From Chloroflexota bacterium (lineage in GTDB: Bacteria; Chloroflexota; Chloroflexia; Chloroheliales; Chloroheliaceae): 38,373 nucleotides of DNA. The stretch's first letter is position 1; each line of letters begins with the position of its first letter. The notes beneath the pieces are model-generated. The model made no database searches. It had not been told where the DNA came from and saw nothing but the letters and a program-made list of their open reading frames with translations. Positions 7,809 to 16,137 of the stretch are shown here, one piece after another. The stretch covers positions 1-38,373 of the forward strand of contig CADDZM010000011.1 in NCBI GenBank assembly GCA_902812345.1, written 5' to 3'. A program made the translations under genes and the position numbers.

Positions 7809-9308
7809 ATGAAAAAAATAGTCTCAAAAAAAAGCGAAAGCCTCAAAACCGAGATAAGCCTGGCTATGTGGGGTAACGACCTGGTTTTGCGGACCGGCCT
7901 GCCCGGCGACCCGGCGGCCCCATTCATCGAGTTTTACCGCGAAATCGAGGCAACCTTTCCCCAGGTCGAGTTTATCTTTGACGAAAAGCGCCAGGTTTTG
8001 CGCTGCCTGCCGGTGCATTTCAGCCGGATTCAAAGCTGGCTGCTCGAACAGGTCCGCCAGGACCGCTATGCCAACCTGAAACTTGATTTTGATTCAAAGC
8101 CGCTGCTGGATTTTGAGCCAAACATCAGCCTGGCGGCTCGCTCCTACCAGACCGAGGCGGTAGACGCCTGGGAGAAGTCCGAGGGCCGGGGCGTGGTAGT
8201 CTTGCCGACCGGCGCGGGTAAGACTTTCGTGGCGGCCCTGGCGATTGCCCGCCTGAAGCTGTCCACGCTGGTGATTGTGCCGACGATTGACTTGCTCTTA
8301 CAGTGGCAGACTGCCCTGGCAAATTTTTATGGGTTGAAAGATAAAGAGGTTATCGGGGTCTTTGGCGGCGGCCGCCACGATATGAAGCCGCTGACCATTA
8401 TGACTTACGACAGCGCAATTATTCATACGCGCCACCTGGGCCGGTTCGCCATGCTGGTCTTTGATGAAGCCCATCACCTGCCCGCCGAAAGCTACCGGGC
8501 CGCCGCCGAAGGAGCCTGGGCGACTCACCGCCTGGGCCTGAGCGCGACCCCGGAGCGGGCCGACAACCGCCACTGGCTGCTGCACGACCTTATCGGGCCG
8601 GAAATTTACCGGCGCATGCCCAACGAACTGACCCGCCAGAAGTTTCTGGCCTCGTACAAAGAGCAAAAAATTATGGTGGCGCTATCCGAGGATGAACGCG
8701 TCGAATACGACCGCCTGATGGAAGTTTATAGGAAATACCTGAACCGGCAGCGTTACGCCAGGGGCGGCTACGGGCGGTTTATCAGTGGGGCCAATCTTTA
8801 CCAGGAGTTGGTCTACCGCAGCGGGCGCGACCCCCAGGCGCGGGCAGCGCTGCTGGCGCACCAGAAGGCCCGCCAACTGTCCCTTAACGCCGGGGCCAAG
8901 CTGGAAGTCCTGGAAACGCTTTTGAACGAACACCGCGACGACAAGGTGATTATTTTTAGCGAGTTTAACAGCGTGGTGGACGAGGTCAGCCGCCGCTTTT
9001 TCATTCCGTCCATCACCTATAAGACGCGGGCGGACGAGCGCAAGATTATCCTCGAACGCTTCCGGTCGGGCCAGTACAGCAAGCTAGTGAGCGGCCGGGT
9101 GCTAAACGAGGGCGTAGACGTGCCGGACGCGAATATCGCCCTGGTAATTAGCGGGAACGCTACCAGTCGCGAGTATATCCAGCGGTTAGGCCGGGTGTTG
9201 CGGCCCAAAGCCAGCCAGGCCGTTTTGTACGAATTAATCAGCGAGGAAACGGGCGAAGTTAACGCCGCCCGCCGCCGCCGCCAGGGGACCAACAAGAAGT
9301 CGAGTTAA
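7809..9308 (+). CDS. XPB/Ssl2-like superfamily 2 DNA helicase
   Basis: A 499-residue helicase of the archaeal XPB type, thought to open DNA around lesions. After an N-terminal ~115-residue region come the SF2 motifs: Walker A PTGAGKT (K138), IVPTIDLLLQW, DEAH at 219-222, GLSATPERAD, then in the second RecA lobe VIIFSEFNSVV, VLNEGVDVPDANIALVISG and YIQRLGRVLRPK (arginine finger). Length fits archaeal XPB rather than the larger eukaryotic form. The stop is 3 nt before the Bax1-like gene, the known partner nuclease, which supports the assignment. Start ATG 7809 follows a modest AAGG. Confidence 0.88.
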   Translation: MKKIVSKKSESLKTEISLAMWGNDLVLRTGLPGDPAAPFIEFYREIEATFPQVEFIFDEKRQVLRCLPVHFSRIQSWLLEQVRQDRYANLKLDFDSKPLLDFEPNISLAARSYQTEAVDAWEKSEGRGVVVLPTGAGKTFVAALAIARLKLSTLVIVPTIDLLLQWQTALANFYGLKDKEVIGVFGGGRHDMKPLTIMTYDSAIIHTRHLGRFAMLVFDEAHHLPAESYRAAAEGAWATHRLGLSATPERADNRHWLLHDLIGPEIYRRMPNELTRQKFLASYKEQKIMVALSEDERVEYDRLMEVYRKYLNRQRYARGGYGRFISGANLYQELVYRSGRDPQARAALLAHQKARQLSLNAGAKLEVLETLLNEHRDDKVIIFSEFNSVVDEVSRRFFIPSITYKTRADERKIILERFRSGQYSKLVSGRVLNEGVDVPDANIALVISGNATSREYIQRLGRVLRPKASQAVLYELISEETGEVNAARRRRQGTNKKSS

Positions 9309-9311
9309 AAA

Positions 9312-11366
9312 ATGCCTTTATCACTGGATGATTTAAGAAAAACTACCACAGTAGGCCGCAAGGACAAACGGCGGCGGGTGGTGCCGCTGCTTTTAGAGTC
9401 GGCAGGCGAGCGCGAACTGGCCGGGGACTTTTGCCGCTATTTCGCGGAACTGGCTGCTCACAACAAGCGCCAGCGCGATTTCTCCGAGCAATATCTGACC
9501 GAACGGGCCGGGGGTGATTTCAAGCTGGCACGCGGCCTGATTTCCGCCATGATGAACTTTTACACCTGGGAGAGCGAAACTTTCGGCGAGAGGTTGTGCC
9601 GGGACGACTTTGAAAAAATGGAAAGCGCCGGGCTGGAAAATCCTTCGGCCTTGCGGCTGGCCCTCTTTGATTACGTCAGCGCCGCGCCGCGTTCCGGCTT
9701 TGTGGACAGCCGGGAAAGGCCGGAAGCGCTCGAACTTTTTTCGGCGGGTTTGGGCCTGGAGCCGGGACTGGTTGAGGAGTTGCTTTACCTGGACACCGAG
9801 GAAAATGCTCTTTTGAAGTTGCGAACCCGCCAGGACGGCCAGCCTTTCCGCGAACCCAATGCCGCCGAGGTAGTCCGCCGCTATAACCGGATGGCGATTG
9901 AAACCTTGCTTTTTAATTGTAGCGAGGTGATTTTCGGCTTCGGGACGACCCTTCCGGCGGCATTGGTCAAGCGCATCGGCTTTCTTTCAAAGGAACTGCG
10001 CATTCCCTACGACCTGGAATACAATTCGCTGGGCGAAATCCAGTTGCGGCTGTACGGCCCCACCCAGGCTTTTGGCCCGGCGACCAAACACGGCGAGAGC
10101 CTGGCCGAACTGGTTTTCACGACCCTGGCCCTGGCCCGGCGGATGGCTGAGGCCGGTCAGTTACTCCACACAACGGCTGCTCCGGCCGCTAAAAGCATGA
10201 GGGCGGTTAAAGAAGTTCAGCCGGTTAGCGGCTTTGAGAATAAGGTCCGGTCGCTAACAGCTCTGGTCCATTTGCGGGATAAGGTTTACTGGTTCGACGT
10301 GGCGGCAGTGGCGCATCACCTGGCGCGTTACGAGCCGGAGGTAAAGCTAGAAGACATATCCCCTGAGCTTGATAAAGCTGACGGAATAGAAATTGGACAG
10401 GCCACAAGGGTAGTCAGGGAAGAGCCGGTAACTTACGCGGCGGCGGGGGAAGCCTTCGACCAGGCGGCTTATTACAGGCAAAAAGAGACGGCCCGCAAAG
10501 ATTTCGATAGTACGGTTGAGGCTCGTTTTTACGAAGAGTTTAGCGCGCTGGCCCGGGAGGGCCATACCGCAGGCTGGCAAATCCAGCGGGAGCCGGAAGC
10601 CCTGGCCCTGCCCGGCCTGAACCTGCTCTATATCCCGGATTTTGCCCTTTACCGGGGAGATATTAAAATCTGGTTAGAAATAATCGGTTTCTGGACGCCT
10701 GACTACCGGGTCCGAAAGCTGGAAAAGCTGGATAAACTCAAAGCCCAGGGGCAGCATAAAATTGTCCTGGCCCTGGCGAACGAACTTAAAGCCAGCTTTG
10801 CCGAGGACTCGCACGGCGAACACCGCGAGTTGCCTTTCCCTTCGGTCTCTTTCAAGCAGTTTTTGCGGGTGACGGACGTGATAAACCTGCTGCAACAGCA
10901 ATTCGACGACCGAGCCAGCCGCCTGGCAAGGGCCGGGTCTAACCAGTCGGAACTGGATAAGTTGCGGGCCGGAAAGGGCTTCGTGCCGGAGGAAGTGCTG
11001 CTGGAGCGGTTCGGCCTTTATAACAGGAACGAGTTGTTAAGTACTCTTCAAAAACTCGAACTTACCGCCGATTATATTGACGCTTACGGGTTGTGTACGC
11101 CCGAATACCTGACCCAGGCCGCGAACGCTTTACACACGGCCCTTTCTTCCACCGAAAAGCTAACCCTGGACGAAGCGGAAACGGCCCTGGTAGCGGCAGG
11201 AATAACCCTTGACAGCGGGCAGGTTGAAACGCTGGTATCGCGGCTGCCGGGTTTCTCGATAGTGCGGCCCTCTCTTTTCGAGGTCTATGTTACGAAGGAA
11301 GGCACCATCCTGGAACTTGAAATGCCGCTGGCAGGCGCAGGCAAGGGCAGGCGGGGAAAGCGTTAA
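9312..11366 (+). CDS. Bax1-like nuclease (DUF790), partner of XPB helicase
   Basis: A 684-residue DUF790 protein. In archaea Bax1 binds XPB and acts as a structure-specific endonuclease that cuts the unwound DNA, a proposed nucleotide excision repair pair. The N-terminus (LDDLRKTTTVGRKDKRRRVVPLL, shown here only in part as RRRVVPLL) is typical. The PD-(D/E)xK-type site is visible as RFYEEF near 400, YIPDFALY (D443), WLEIIGFWTP (E456) and the basic helix YRVRKLEKL. Residues beyond ~530 form an extra C-terminal helical region of unknown role. It overlaps no gene but follows the helicase by 3 nt, so translation is probably coupled. Confidence 0.85.
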   Translation: MPLSLDDLRKTTTVGRKDKRRRVVPLLLESAGERELAGDFCRYFAELAAHNKRQRDFSEQYLTERAGGDFKLARGLISAMMNFYTWESETFGERLCRDDFEKMESAGLENPSALRLALFDYVSAAPRSGFVDSRERPEALELFSAGLGLEPGLVEELLYLDTEENALLKLRTRQDGQPFREPNAAEVVRRYNRMAIETLLFNCSEVIFGFGTTLPAALVKRIGFLSKELRIPYDLEYNSLGEIQLRLYGPTQAFGPATKHGESLAELVFTTLALARRMAEAGQLLHTTAAPAAKSMRAVKEVQPVSGFENKVRSLTALVHLRDKVYWFDVAAVAHHLARYEPEVKLEDISPELDKADGIEIGQATRVVREEPVTYAAAGEAFDQAAYYRQKETARKDFDSTVEARFYEEFSALAREGHTAGWQIQREPEALALPGLNLLYIPDFALYRGDIKIWLEIIGFWTPDYRVRKLEKLDKLKAQGQHKIVLALANELKASFAEDSHGEHRELPFPSVSFKQFLRVTDVINLLQQQFDDRASRLARAGSNQSELDKLRAGKGFVPEEVLLERFGLYNRNELLSTLQKLELTADYIDAYGLCTPEYLTQAANALHTALSSTEKLTLDEAETALVAAGITLDSGQVETLVSRLPGFSIVRPSLFEVYVTKEGTILELEMPLAGAGKGRRGKR

Positions 11367-11678
11367 ACCAGCGCTTACACCGGTTTACCTGAACTTTTAG
11401 TAACTATTCCCCGGTGGGAGGTAATTGTATTTCCGACAGAACCGGTCGGGAAAATAATTCCCTCCCACAACTATAATTCCTCACAGAATTTAAAGCTGGC
11501 CGGCTGAATAGCCACAACTTTTAAGCCTTTTTGCCAATAACATTTCTAACATTTCCCATTATAATTGCACGGGGCCGGTAAGCATCCCAGGTTTAACCGG
11601 GGAAATTATCTTCAGGCTCCGCTTTCTTTTGGTGTCCCACGGTTTTACTTTAATTTCCCATGAAAATGAAAACTTTTC
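11367..11678. other. 312-nt intergenic region with strong secondary structure
   Basis: Between the Bax1-like gene and azlC. It holds a long hairpin (11414-11468), a TATAAT (11560-11565) that may be the azlC -10 element without a good -35, and a second inverted repeat (11659-11681) covering the azlC start. No coding sequence is evident. Confidence 0.5.
11414..11468. repeat. long imperfect hairpin, 24-bp stem
   Basis: The arms GTGGGAGG...CCGAC (11414-11437) and GTCGGG...CCTCCCAC (11445-11468) pair over 24 positions with two mismatches and two G-U pairs, closing a 7-nt loop. No U-tract follows, so it is not a standard intrinsic terminator. It may be an RNA-processing or stability element, or a small mobile-element relic. 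Confidence 0.6.
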
Positions 11679-11681
11679 ATG
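11659..11681. promoter_or_regulatory. inverted repeat covering the azlC start codon
   Basis: CATGAAAA (11659-11666) and TTTTCATG (11674-11681) are perfect 8-bp arms with a 7-nt loop. The right arm contains the azlC ATG and no ribosome-binding site is visible, so the hairpin could gate translation or be a protein-binding site. Confidence 0.4.
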
Positions 11682-12410
11682 AAAGAGAAAACATTGACCG
11701 AGAATGTGAAAGAAGACCCGGCCCAGGAGGTTGATTTCACCAGGGCCGGGGCATGGCTTGGGTTTCGCCAGAGTATCCCGGTAGCCCTGAGTGTTTTCGC
11801 CTACGGCCTGGTCTTTGGCGTGCTTGCCAAACAGGCCAATCTAAGTTTCCTCGAGGCGTTTTTGATGAGCGTCCTGGTATTCGCGGGAGCCTCGCAGTTT
11901 ACCGCCCTGGGGTTGTGGGTTACGCCGCTGCCTGCCCTGACTATTATCCTGACCACTTTTATCATAAACTTACGCCATATCCTGATGGGCGCGTCACTTT
12001 ACCCCTATATCCGCCAGCTAAAAGCCTTACCCCGCAACATTATTCTTTACTTCATGAGCGATGAAAGCTGGGCGCTAACAATAGGCCAGTTCCAGCAGGG
12101 CAAACGGAACGGCGCCTTTTTGCTTGGCTCCGGTATCGCCCTGGGTTTTGGGTGGTGGGGTTCGACGGTGGCCGGCTACCTGCTCGGCAATCTGATTGAA
12201 CACCCTGAACGCCTGGGACTTGATTTCGCCTTCCTGGCGGTCTTTATTGCCCTGCTGGTCGCCCAATGGCAGGGCCGCAAGAGCATCTTACCCTGGATTG
12301 GGGCGGGGCTAGTGGCGGTCGCGGCCTCGTTCTGGCTGCCCGGCAAGTGGTACATTCTGCTCGGCGGTCTGGCCGGCAGCCTGGCGGGAGCGTTGTTCAA
12401 TGACGATTAA
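11679..12410 (+). CDS. azlC: AzlC family branched-chain amino acid exporter, large subunit
   Basis: A 243-residue integral membrane protein, large subunit of the AzlCD (LIV-E) exporter that moves branched-chain amino acids out of the cell. A polar N-terminus of ~25 residues precedes FRQSIPVALSVFAYGLVFG, then FAGASQFTALGLW and FIINLRHILMGASLYPYI, all hallmarks of AzlC. The last 11 bp overlap azlD, as usual for this pair. The ATG lies in the right arm of a hairpin and lacks a clear ribosome site. Confidence 0.88.
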   Translation: MKEKTLTENVKEDPAQEVDFTRAGAWLGFRQSIPVALSVFAYGLVFGVLAKQANLSFLEAFLMSVLVFAGASQFTALGLWVTPLPALTIILTTFIINLRHILMGASLYPYIRQLKALPRNIILYFMSDESWALTIGQFQQGKRNGAFLLGSGIALGFGWWGSTVAGYLLGNLIEHPERLGLDFAFLAVFIALLVAQWQGRKSILPWIGAGLVAVAASFWLPGKWYILLGGLAGSLAGALFNDD

Positions 12411-12705
12411 CCCCGAAATTTTGCTGATAATTCTGGGCATGGCCGCGGTAACTTACCTCACGCGCTGGCTCGGCCCCTTCCTGATGAGCCGGGTAAACCT
12501 GTCTAAAAAAGTCGAAGCCTGGCTGGGTTATCTGCCCGGCACCATTCTTGTTTCCCTGGTGCTGCCCGATTTAATCCGCAGCGGCGCTACCGGGATAATC
12601 GCCGGGTTTGCCAGCCTGGTTGCGGCCCGGCTGAGCGGCAACCTCTTTTTAGCCCTGGTGGTCGGGGTCGTGACGGTCTGGGCCGGGCGGTCTTTACTGG
12701 GGTAG
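12400..12705 (+). CDS. azlD: AzlD family branched-chain amino acid exporter, small subunit
   Basis: A 101-residue protein with three to four hydrophobic segments, the small subunit that works with AzlC. AVTYLTRWLGPFLMSR near the N-terminus and WLGYLPGTILVSLVLPDLI are typical of AzlD. Its start overlaps the azlC end by 11 bp, implying coupled translation. Confidence 0.87.
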   Translation: MTINPEILLIILGMAAVTYLTRWLGPFLMSRVNLSKKVEAWLGYLPGTILVSLVLPDLIRSGATGIIAGFASLVAARLSGNLFLALVVGVVTVWAGRSLLG

Positions 12706-12724
12706 TGAAGAAGGGTCCGGTTTA

Positions 12725-12733
12725 TGCTAAAAT
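12725..12733 (+). promoter_or_regulatory. extended -10 element before the cation efflux gene
   Basis: TGCTAAAAT at 12725-12733 fits an extended -10 (TGn plus hexamer). A start near 12740 would favour ATG 12768 as the translation start of the cation efflux protein. Confidence 0.35.
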
Positions 12734-12767
12734 AGGCCAGTTGTGCTTTGGATCTGGTAGCTGGAAA

Positions 12768-13748
12768 ATGAGCAACTTGGCTGAACAAACGAATGACCCG
12801 TCCCAGGTAGTCCCGGCAAAAAAGGCCGCCGGGCGCAAAAGGGCCGCCCGGGCCAGCGTTATCTCCAATACCTGCCTGATTGCGGCAAAGCTGGGAGTCG
12901 GGCTGGCGATTGGTTCGGTCAGCGTTATATCCGAGGCTCTTCACAGCAGCGTGGACCTGGTGGCCGCCCTGATGGCTTTTATCGCGGTCAGGGTCGCGGC
13001 ACGTCCGGCGGACCGGGGCCATCCTTACGGGCATGGCAAGTTCGAACACCTGAGCGGCACCGCTGAATCGCTGCTTATCTTCGTAGGCGCGGGCGTCATT
13101 ATCTATGAAGCTATCCAGAAAATCGGGGAAGCGGGTGAAACCGGCGGGGTAGTCTGGGGCGCGGTGGTGATGGGCTTTTCGGCGGCGGTTAACCTAGTAG
13201 TCTCGCGTTACCTGTTCAAGGTGGGCCGCGAAACCGACTCGGTCGCGCTTGTAGCGGACGGCGCGCACCTCCAGACCGATGTCCTGACTTCCGCCGGGGT
13301 ATTTGTAGGATTGGCGCTGGTCTGGCTGACCGGTTGGCACTGGCTCGACCCGGTGACAGCCCTGGTGGTAGCGCTGTTGATTATTAAGTCAGGTTGGGAT
13401 ATTCTTTTGCAATCGGTCGGCGGTCTGGTGGATGCCAGCCTGCCCGGCGGTGAGGAAGAAACAATTAAGAATACAATCGGGAAATTTTCAGGCCGGTATG
13501 TAAACTATCACGATTTACGCACTCGCCAATCCGGCCCGGAACGGCATATTGATTTTCACCTCGTAATGCCCGATGAAATGACGGTTGAGGCGGCTCACCA
13601 GTTGTGTAACCACCTGGAAGACGCGCTCGACCAGGCTGTGAATGGAGCAATTGTGCAAATTCATATCGAACCGCGCAGTGTTTGCACGGAGATTGACGGG
13701 GTGTACCGTTGTAGCCCCGCGCGCACCTTCCACGCCGAGACAATGTAA
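12768..13748 (+). CDS. cation diffusion facilitator family efflux transporter
   Basis: A ~326-residue CDF protein exporting divalent metal (zinc, manganese, iron or cobalt type unresolved) by proton antiport. TM2 has SEALHSSVDLVAA and TM5 VADGAHLQTDVLTS, supplying the paired HxxxD metal site; the loop HPYGHGKFEHL follows TM2. The C-terminal cytoplasmic ferredoxin-like domain begins at NYHDLRTRQSG and ends with a CTEIDGVYRC tail. ATG 12768 is preferred; an in-frame GTG at 12705 would add 21 residues and sit on the azlD stop. Confidence 0.88.
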   Translation: MSNLAEQTNDPSQVVPAKKAAGRKRAARASVISNTCLIAAKLGVGLAIGSVSVISEALHSSVDLVAALMAFIAVRVAARPADRGHPYGHGKFEHLSGTAESLLIFVGAGVIIYEAIQKIGEAGETGGVVWGAVVMGFSAAVNLVVSRYLFKVGRETDSVALVADGAHLQTDVLTSAGVFVGLALVWLTGWHWLDPVTALVVALLIIKSGWDILLQSVGGLVDASLPGGEEETIKNTIGKFSGRYVNYHDLRTRQSGPERHIDFHLVMPDEMTVEAAHQLCNHLEDALDQAVNGAIVQIHIEPRSVCTEIDGVYRCSPARTFHAETM

Positions 13749-13816
13749 TGAGAAAGGCTTAAAACCTGTCACCCCTGCTAATTTACCAAATTGTTATAAC
13801 GGCTTTTCCGGTATTT

Positions 13817-14935
13817 ATGATAGCGCTCACAGTAGTTAATTTTGCCACGACCCGCTCTCTTTCCGCCTATGGCTTTCAGCAAAAGTTTACCCCGGAAGCC
13901 CCACTGGTTTCGATTCTAGTCCCCGCTCGTAATGAGGCGGGCAGTATTGCTCGCTGTATTCGCTCGCTCTTAAACCAGGATTACCCTAACTTTGAACTGA
14001 TTGTGCTGGACGACAATTCCGAGGACGCAACCGCTTCTATCGTTGACATGCTGACTTCCCCCACTGAAGACCCTCAGGGCCGCCTGCGGGTAATAAAAGG
14101 CGGGGAGTTGCCGGAAGGCTGGCTTGGCAAAAATTACGCCTGCTTCCAGTTGGCCGAAGCCGCCAGGGGTCAATTTTTACTCTTTACCGATGCCGATACT
14201 TCGCACAGCGTCAATGCCCTGACCAGCGCCCTGGCTGCGATGTACATCGAGGACGCGCAGCTTTTAACCTTCTTCCCCCTGCAACAAACCGTTATGCTGG
14301 GCGAACGGCTGGCCGTCCCACTTTTGCAATTGTACACTTACGGGCTGTTGCCAATCTTCCTGGTAGCCCGCAACCCCAGCCCGGCTTTTAGCGCGGCCAA
14401 CGGGCAGTTCATGCTTTTCAACCGGGTCGCTTACGACCAGATTGGCGGACACCAGGCGGTGCGGGGCGTGGTCCTGGAAGACGTGGTGCTGGGACGGCGC
14501 ATCAAGCAGGCCGGGTTCAGGCTGCTTTTGCCGGACGGACGCGATTCGATGACCTGCCGGATGTACCGCAACAACTACGAAGTATGGCGCGGCTTTAGCA
14601 AGAATATGTTCGCCTTTTTCAATTTTGAACTTGGCTGGCTGGCTTTATTTCTCCTGGTAAATTTGCTGGTCTTTATCGGGCCGTTCTTCTGGCTGTTAGC
14701 CGCCCTGATTACCCGCCAACCGGTGTCGCCCGAATGGGTCTGGCTGCCGGCGGCGCAAATTGTTTTGGGCGGTCTGCTGCGGCTTTTAAATTCAACCCGC
14801 TACAATTTTAGCCTGCTCGATATTTTTCTCCAACCGGTCGCAATCATCTTTATGACTTCAATTGCCATAAATTCGGTGCGCTGGAAGAACGAAACGACCG
14901 AATGGAAGGGCCGCAAGTACCGCCTGCATTCTTAA
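13817..14935 (+). CDS. membrane-anchored family 2 glycosyltransferase, CruC/CrtQ-like
   Basis: A GT2-fold transferase of 372 residues or more. VSILVPARNEAGSIARCI opens the nucleotide-sugar domain, DDNSEDAT and the metal-binding DADTSHS follow, then the QxxRW-like region around RRIKQAGFR and CRMYRNNYEVWRGFSKNMFA, typical of the carotenoid/hopanoid CruC-type group. Three hydrophobic segments close the protein. ATG 13817 truncates the N-terminal membrane helix: the frame is open back to 13763 and encodes a hydrophobic stretch, with CTG 13766 placed 8 nt after AAAGG. The acceptor lipid is unknown. Confidence 0.82.
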   Translation: MIALTVVNFATTRSLSAYGFQQKFTPEAPLVSILVPARNEAGSIARCIRSLLNQDYPNFELIVLDDNSEDATASIVDMLTSPTEDPQGRLRVIKGGELPEGWLGKNYACFQLAEAARGQFLLFTDADTSHSVNALTSALAAMYIEDAQLLTFFPLQQTVMLGERLAVPLLQLYTYGLLPIFLVARNPSPAFSAANGQFMLFNRVAYDQIGGHQAVRGVVLEDVVLGRRIKQAGFRLLLPDGRDSMTCRMYRNNYEVWRGFSKNMFAFFNFELGWLALFLLVNLLVFIGPFFWLLAALITRQPVSPEWVWLPAAQIVLGGLLRLLNSTRYNFSLLDIFLQPVAIIFMTSIAINSVRWKNETTEWKGRKYRLHS

Positions 14936-14972
14936 AATAGCGGTTTAGTACTACAGCTATTAGGGGGCGGAG

Positions 14973-14981
14973 TGCTATAAT
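14973..14981 (+). promoter_or_regulatory. extended -10 promoter of the membrane-anchored protein gene
   Basis: TGCTATAAT (14973-14981) is a perfect extended -10 element; no -35 is evident, as is common for this class. Transcription would start about 60 nt before the ATG at 15048. Confidence 0.5.
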
Positions 14982-15047
14982 CAAGCCAGTTTAAAACTTT
15001 GCCGATTATAAAACTTAATTCGAAGCCTGATTCGAAAGCTTGCTGCT

Positions 15048-15893
15048 ATGCCTGACGAAAGCCCGTCCAAACCGCCAGCCTCAACCGACCCCAATTCTCT
15101 AGCCAACCTGCTGCCGGAGTATTTTGACGATTACCCGGCCAGTCCAAAGGCCCGACCGGTCATTTCACCGGCCCGCCCCGCGGATGCTCCCGCTCCTTTT
15201 GAACCGCTCCCGGTTGCGGCGCCGGTCCGCCAGACCCCGGCCAGACTAAAAACCCGTAAAGGCGAATTCAACTACCTGGCGCTGGGAATTGTGGCGATAG
15301 TCGGCATTATTATCGTGCCGCTGCTTATTTTTGGTATTTTCTTTATTATCGCCAACACCGAACCGGCCCAGACAACTATCAATGTCGGCCAGGCTATTAG
15401 CCCGCTTGCCACGGTTTACAGCGTAACGCCTGGCGCTACAAATTCGCCAGCGGCGTCAACCACTAAAGGCACGACCGGAAGTAACGCTACCGCCGGAAGC
15501 GCCTGCCCGGCCCAGACCGCTTTTGGTCAGGTTGAGTATTATAGCTGCGCGAGGCCAGTCCAGGCCGGAAGCGCTTTCACCGCCTATTTTAGCCTGGCCG
15601 AGTTGCAGTTGGCCCAGAACGGCCAGAACGGTCCGGCGGGCAACCGGGTCTATGCTGTTACCGCCGACAGCCCGGCCAAAGTGCTGGGTTTTTACGCGAA
15701 CCTTCTACCAGCCCAAGGTTATGCCCCAACCGGGGCAACCGATACCGGCACTACGCCGCTGGGAAACTATTCGGCGGCGCTTTACACCAAAAACGGCCAG
15801 CTACTGCAAATAGTGGCCCTGACTGTTAATAAGGCCAGCCCGGACGGCCAGGTTAACGCCGGGCAGACCCTGGTCCGCCTGAGTTCTTCCTGA
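15048..15893 (+). CDS. single-pass membrane protein with extracytoplasmic domain, unknown function
   Basis: I do not recognise the family. The 281 residues start with a Pro/Ala-rich, probably disordered cytoplasmic part (1-65) and a basic stretch RLKTRKGE, followed by one membrane helix (~76-102). A Thr/Ser/Ala-rich linker (~105-150) leads to an exported domain of ~130 residues beginning SACPAQTAFG with two cysteines (in ACPAQ and YSCARP) that could form a disulfide. It has its own promoter and a terminator at 15915-15957. Perhaps a cell-surface partner of the adjacent lipoprotein; this is inference. Confidence 0.72.
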   Translation: MPDESPSKPPASTDPNSLANLLPEYFDDYPASPKARPVISPARPADAPAPFEPLPVAAPVRQTPARLKTRKGEFNYLALGIVAIVGIIIVPLLIFGIFFIIANTEPAQTTINVGQAISPLATVYSVTPGATNSPAASTTKGTTGSNATAGSACPAQTAFGQVEYYSCARPVQAGSAFTAYFSLAELQLAQNGQNGPAGNRVYAVTADSPAKVLGFYANLLPAQGYAPTGATDTGTTPLGNYSAALYTKNGQLLQIVALTVNKASPDGQVNAGQTLVRLSSS

Positions 15894-15914
15894 TATTTTT
15901 ATAATTCAAATTGA

Positions 15915-15957
15915 GCCGGGAAAGTAGCATATGTCATAGCCGCTTTCCGGGCTTTTT
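15915..15957 (+). terminator. intrinsic terminator
   Basis: GCCGGGAAAG (15915-15924) pairs with CTTTCCGGGC (15943-15952) with one mismatch and an 18-nt loop, followed by TTTTT. It ends the upstream membrane-protein transcript. Confidence 0.7.
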
Positions 15958-15966
15958 GTTATGCTG

Positions 15967-16003
15967 AAAAAGCCCGGTTCATTTTCATTTATTTTGAACC
16001 CGG
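15967..16003 (-). terminator. terminator-like hairpin in reverse orientation
   Basis: GGTTCA (15976-15981) and TGAACC (15995-16000), extended by two G-C pairs across a bulge, lie next to AAAAA at 15967-15971, which reads as a U-tract on the minus strand. No minus-strand gene lies just upstream of it, so it may only guard against antisense transcription. Confidence 0.35.
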
Positions 16004-16137
16004 CCCGGGTATCTAAAGGGCAAAAGGTGGGTATTATCTCAATCTGGAAAGTTACTACATAACCGGCTGGAATAATTATCATTTATAGGGTAAGTTGGAA
16101 AAATAGGATTGCCTGGTAAAGAACTAGAGAAAGATTT

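Noticed and set aside
11560-11678. Riboswitch in the azlC leader
   Set aside because: Some pairing is possible (CCGGT with ACCGG) but no known riboswitch core was recognised.
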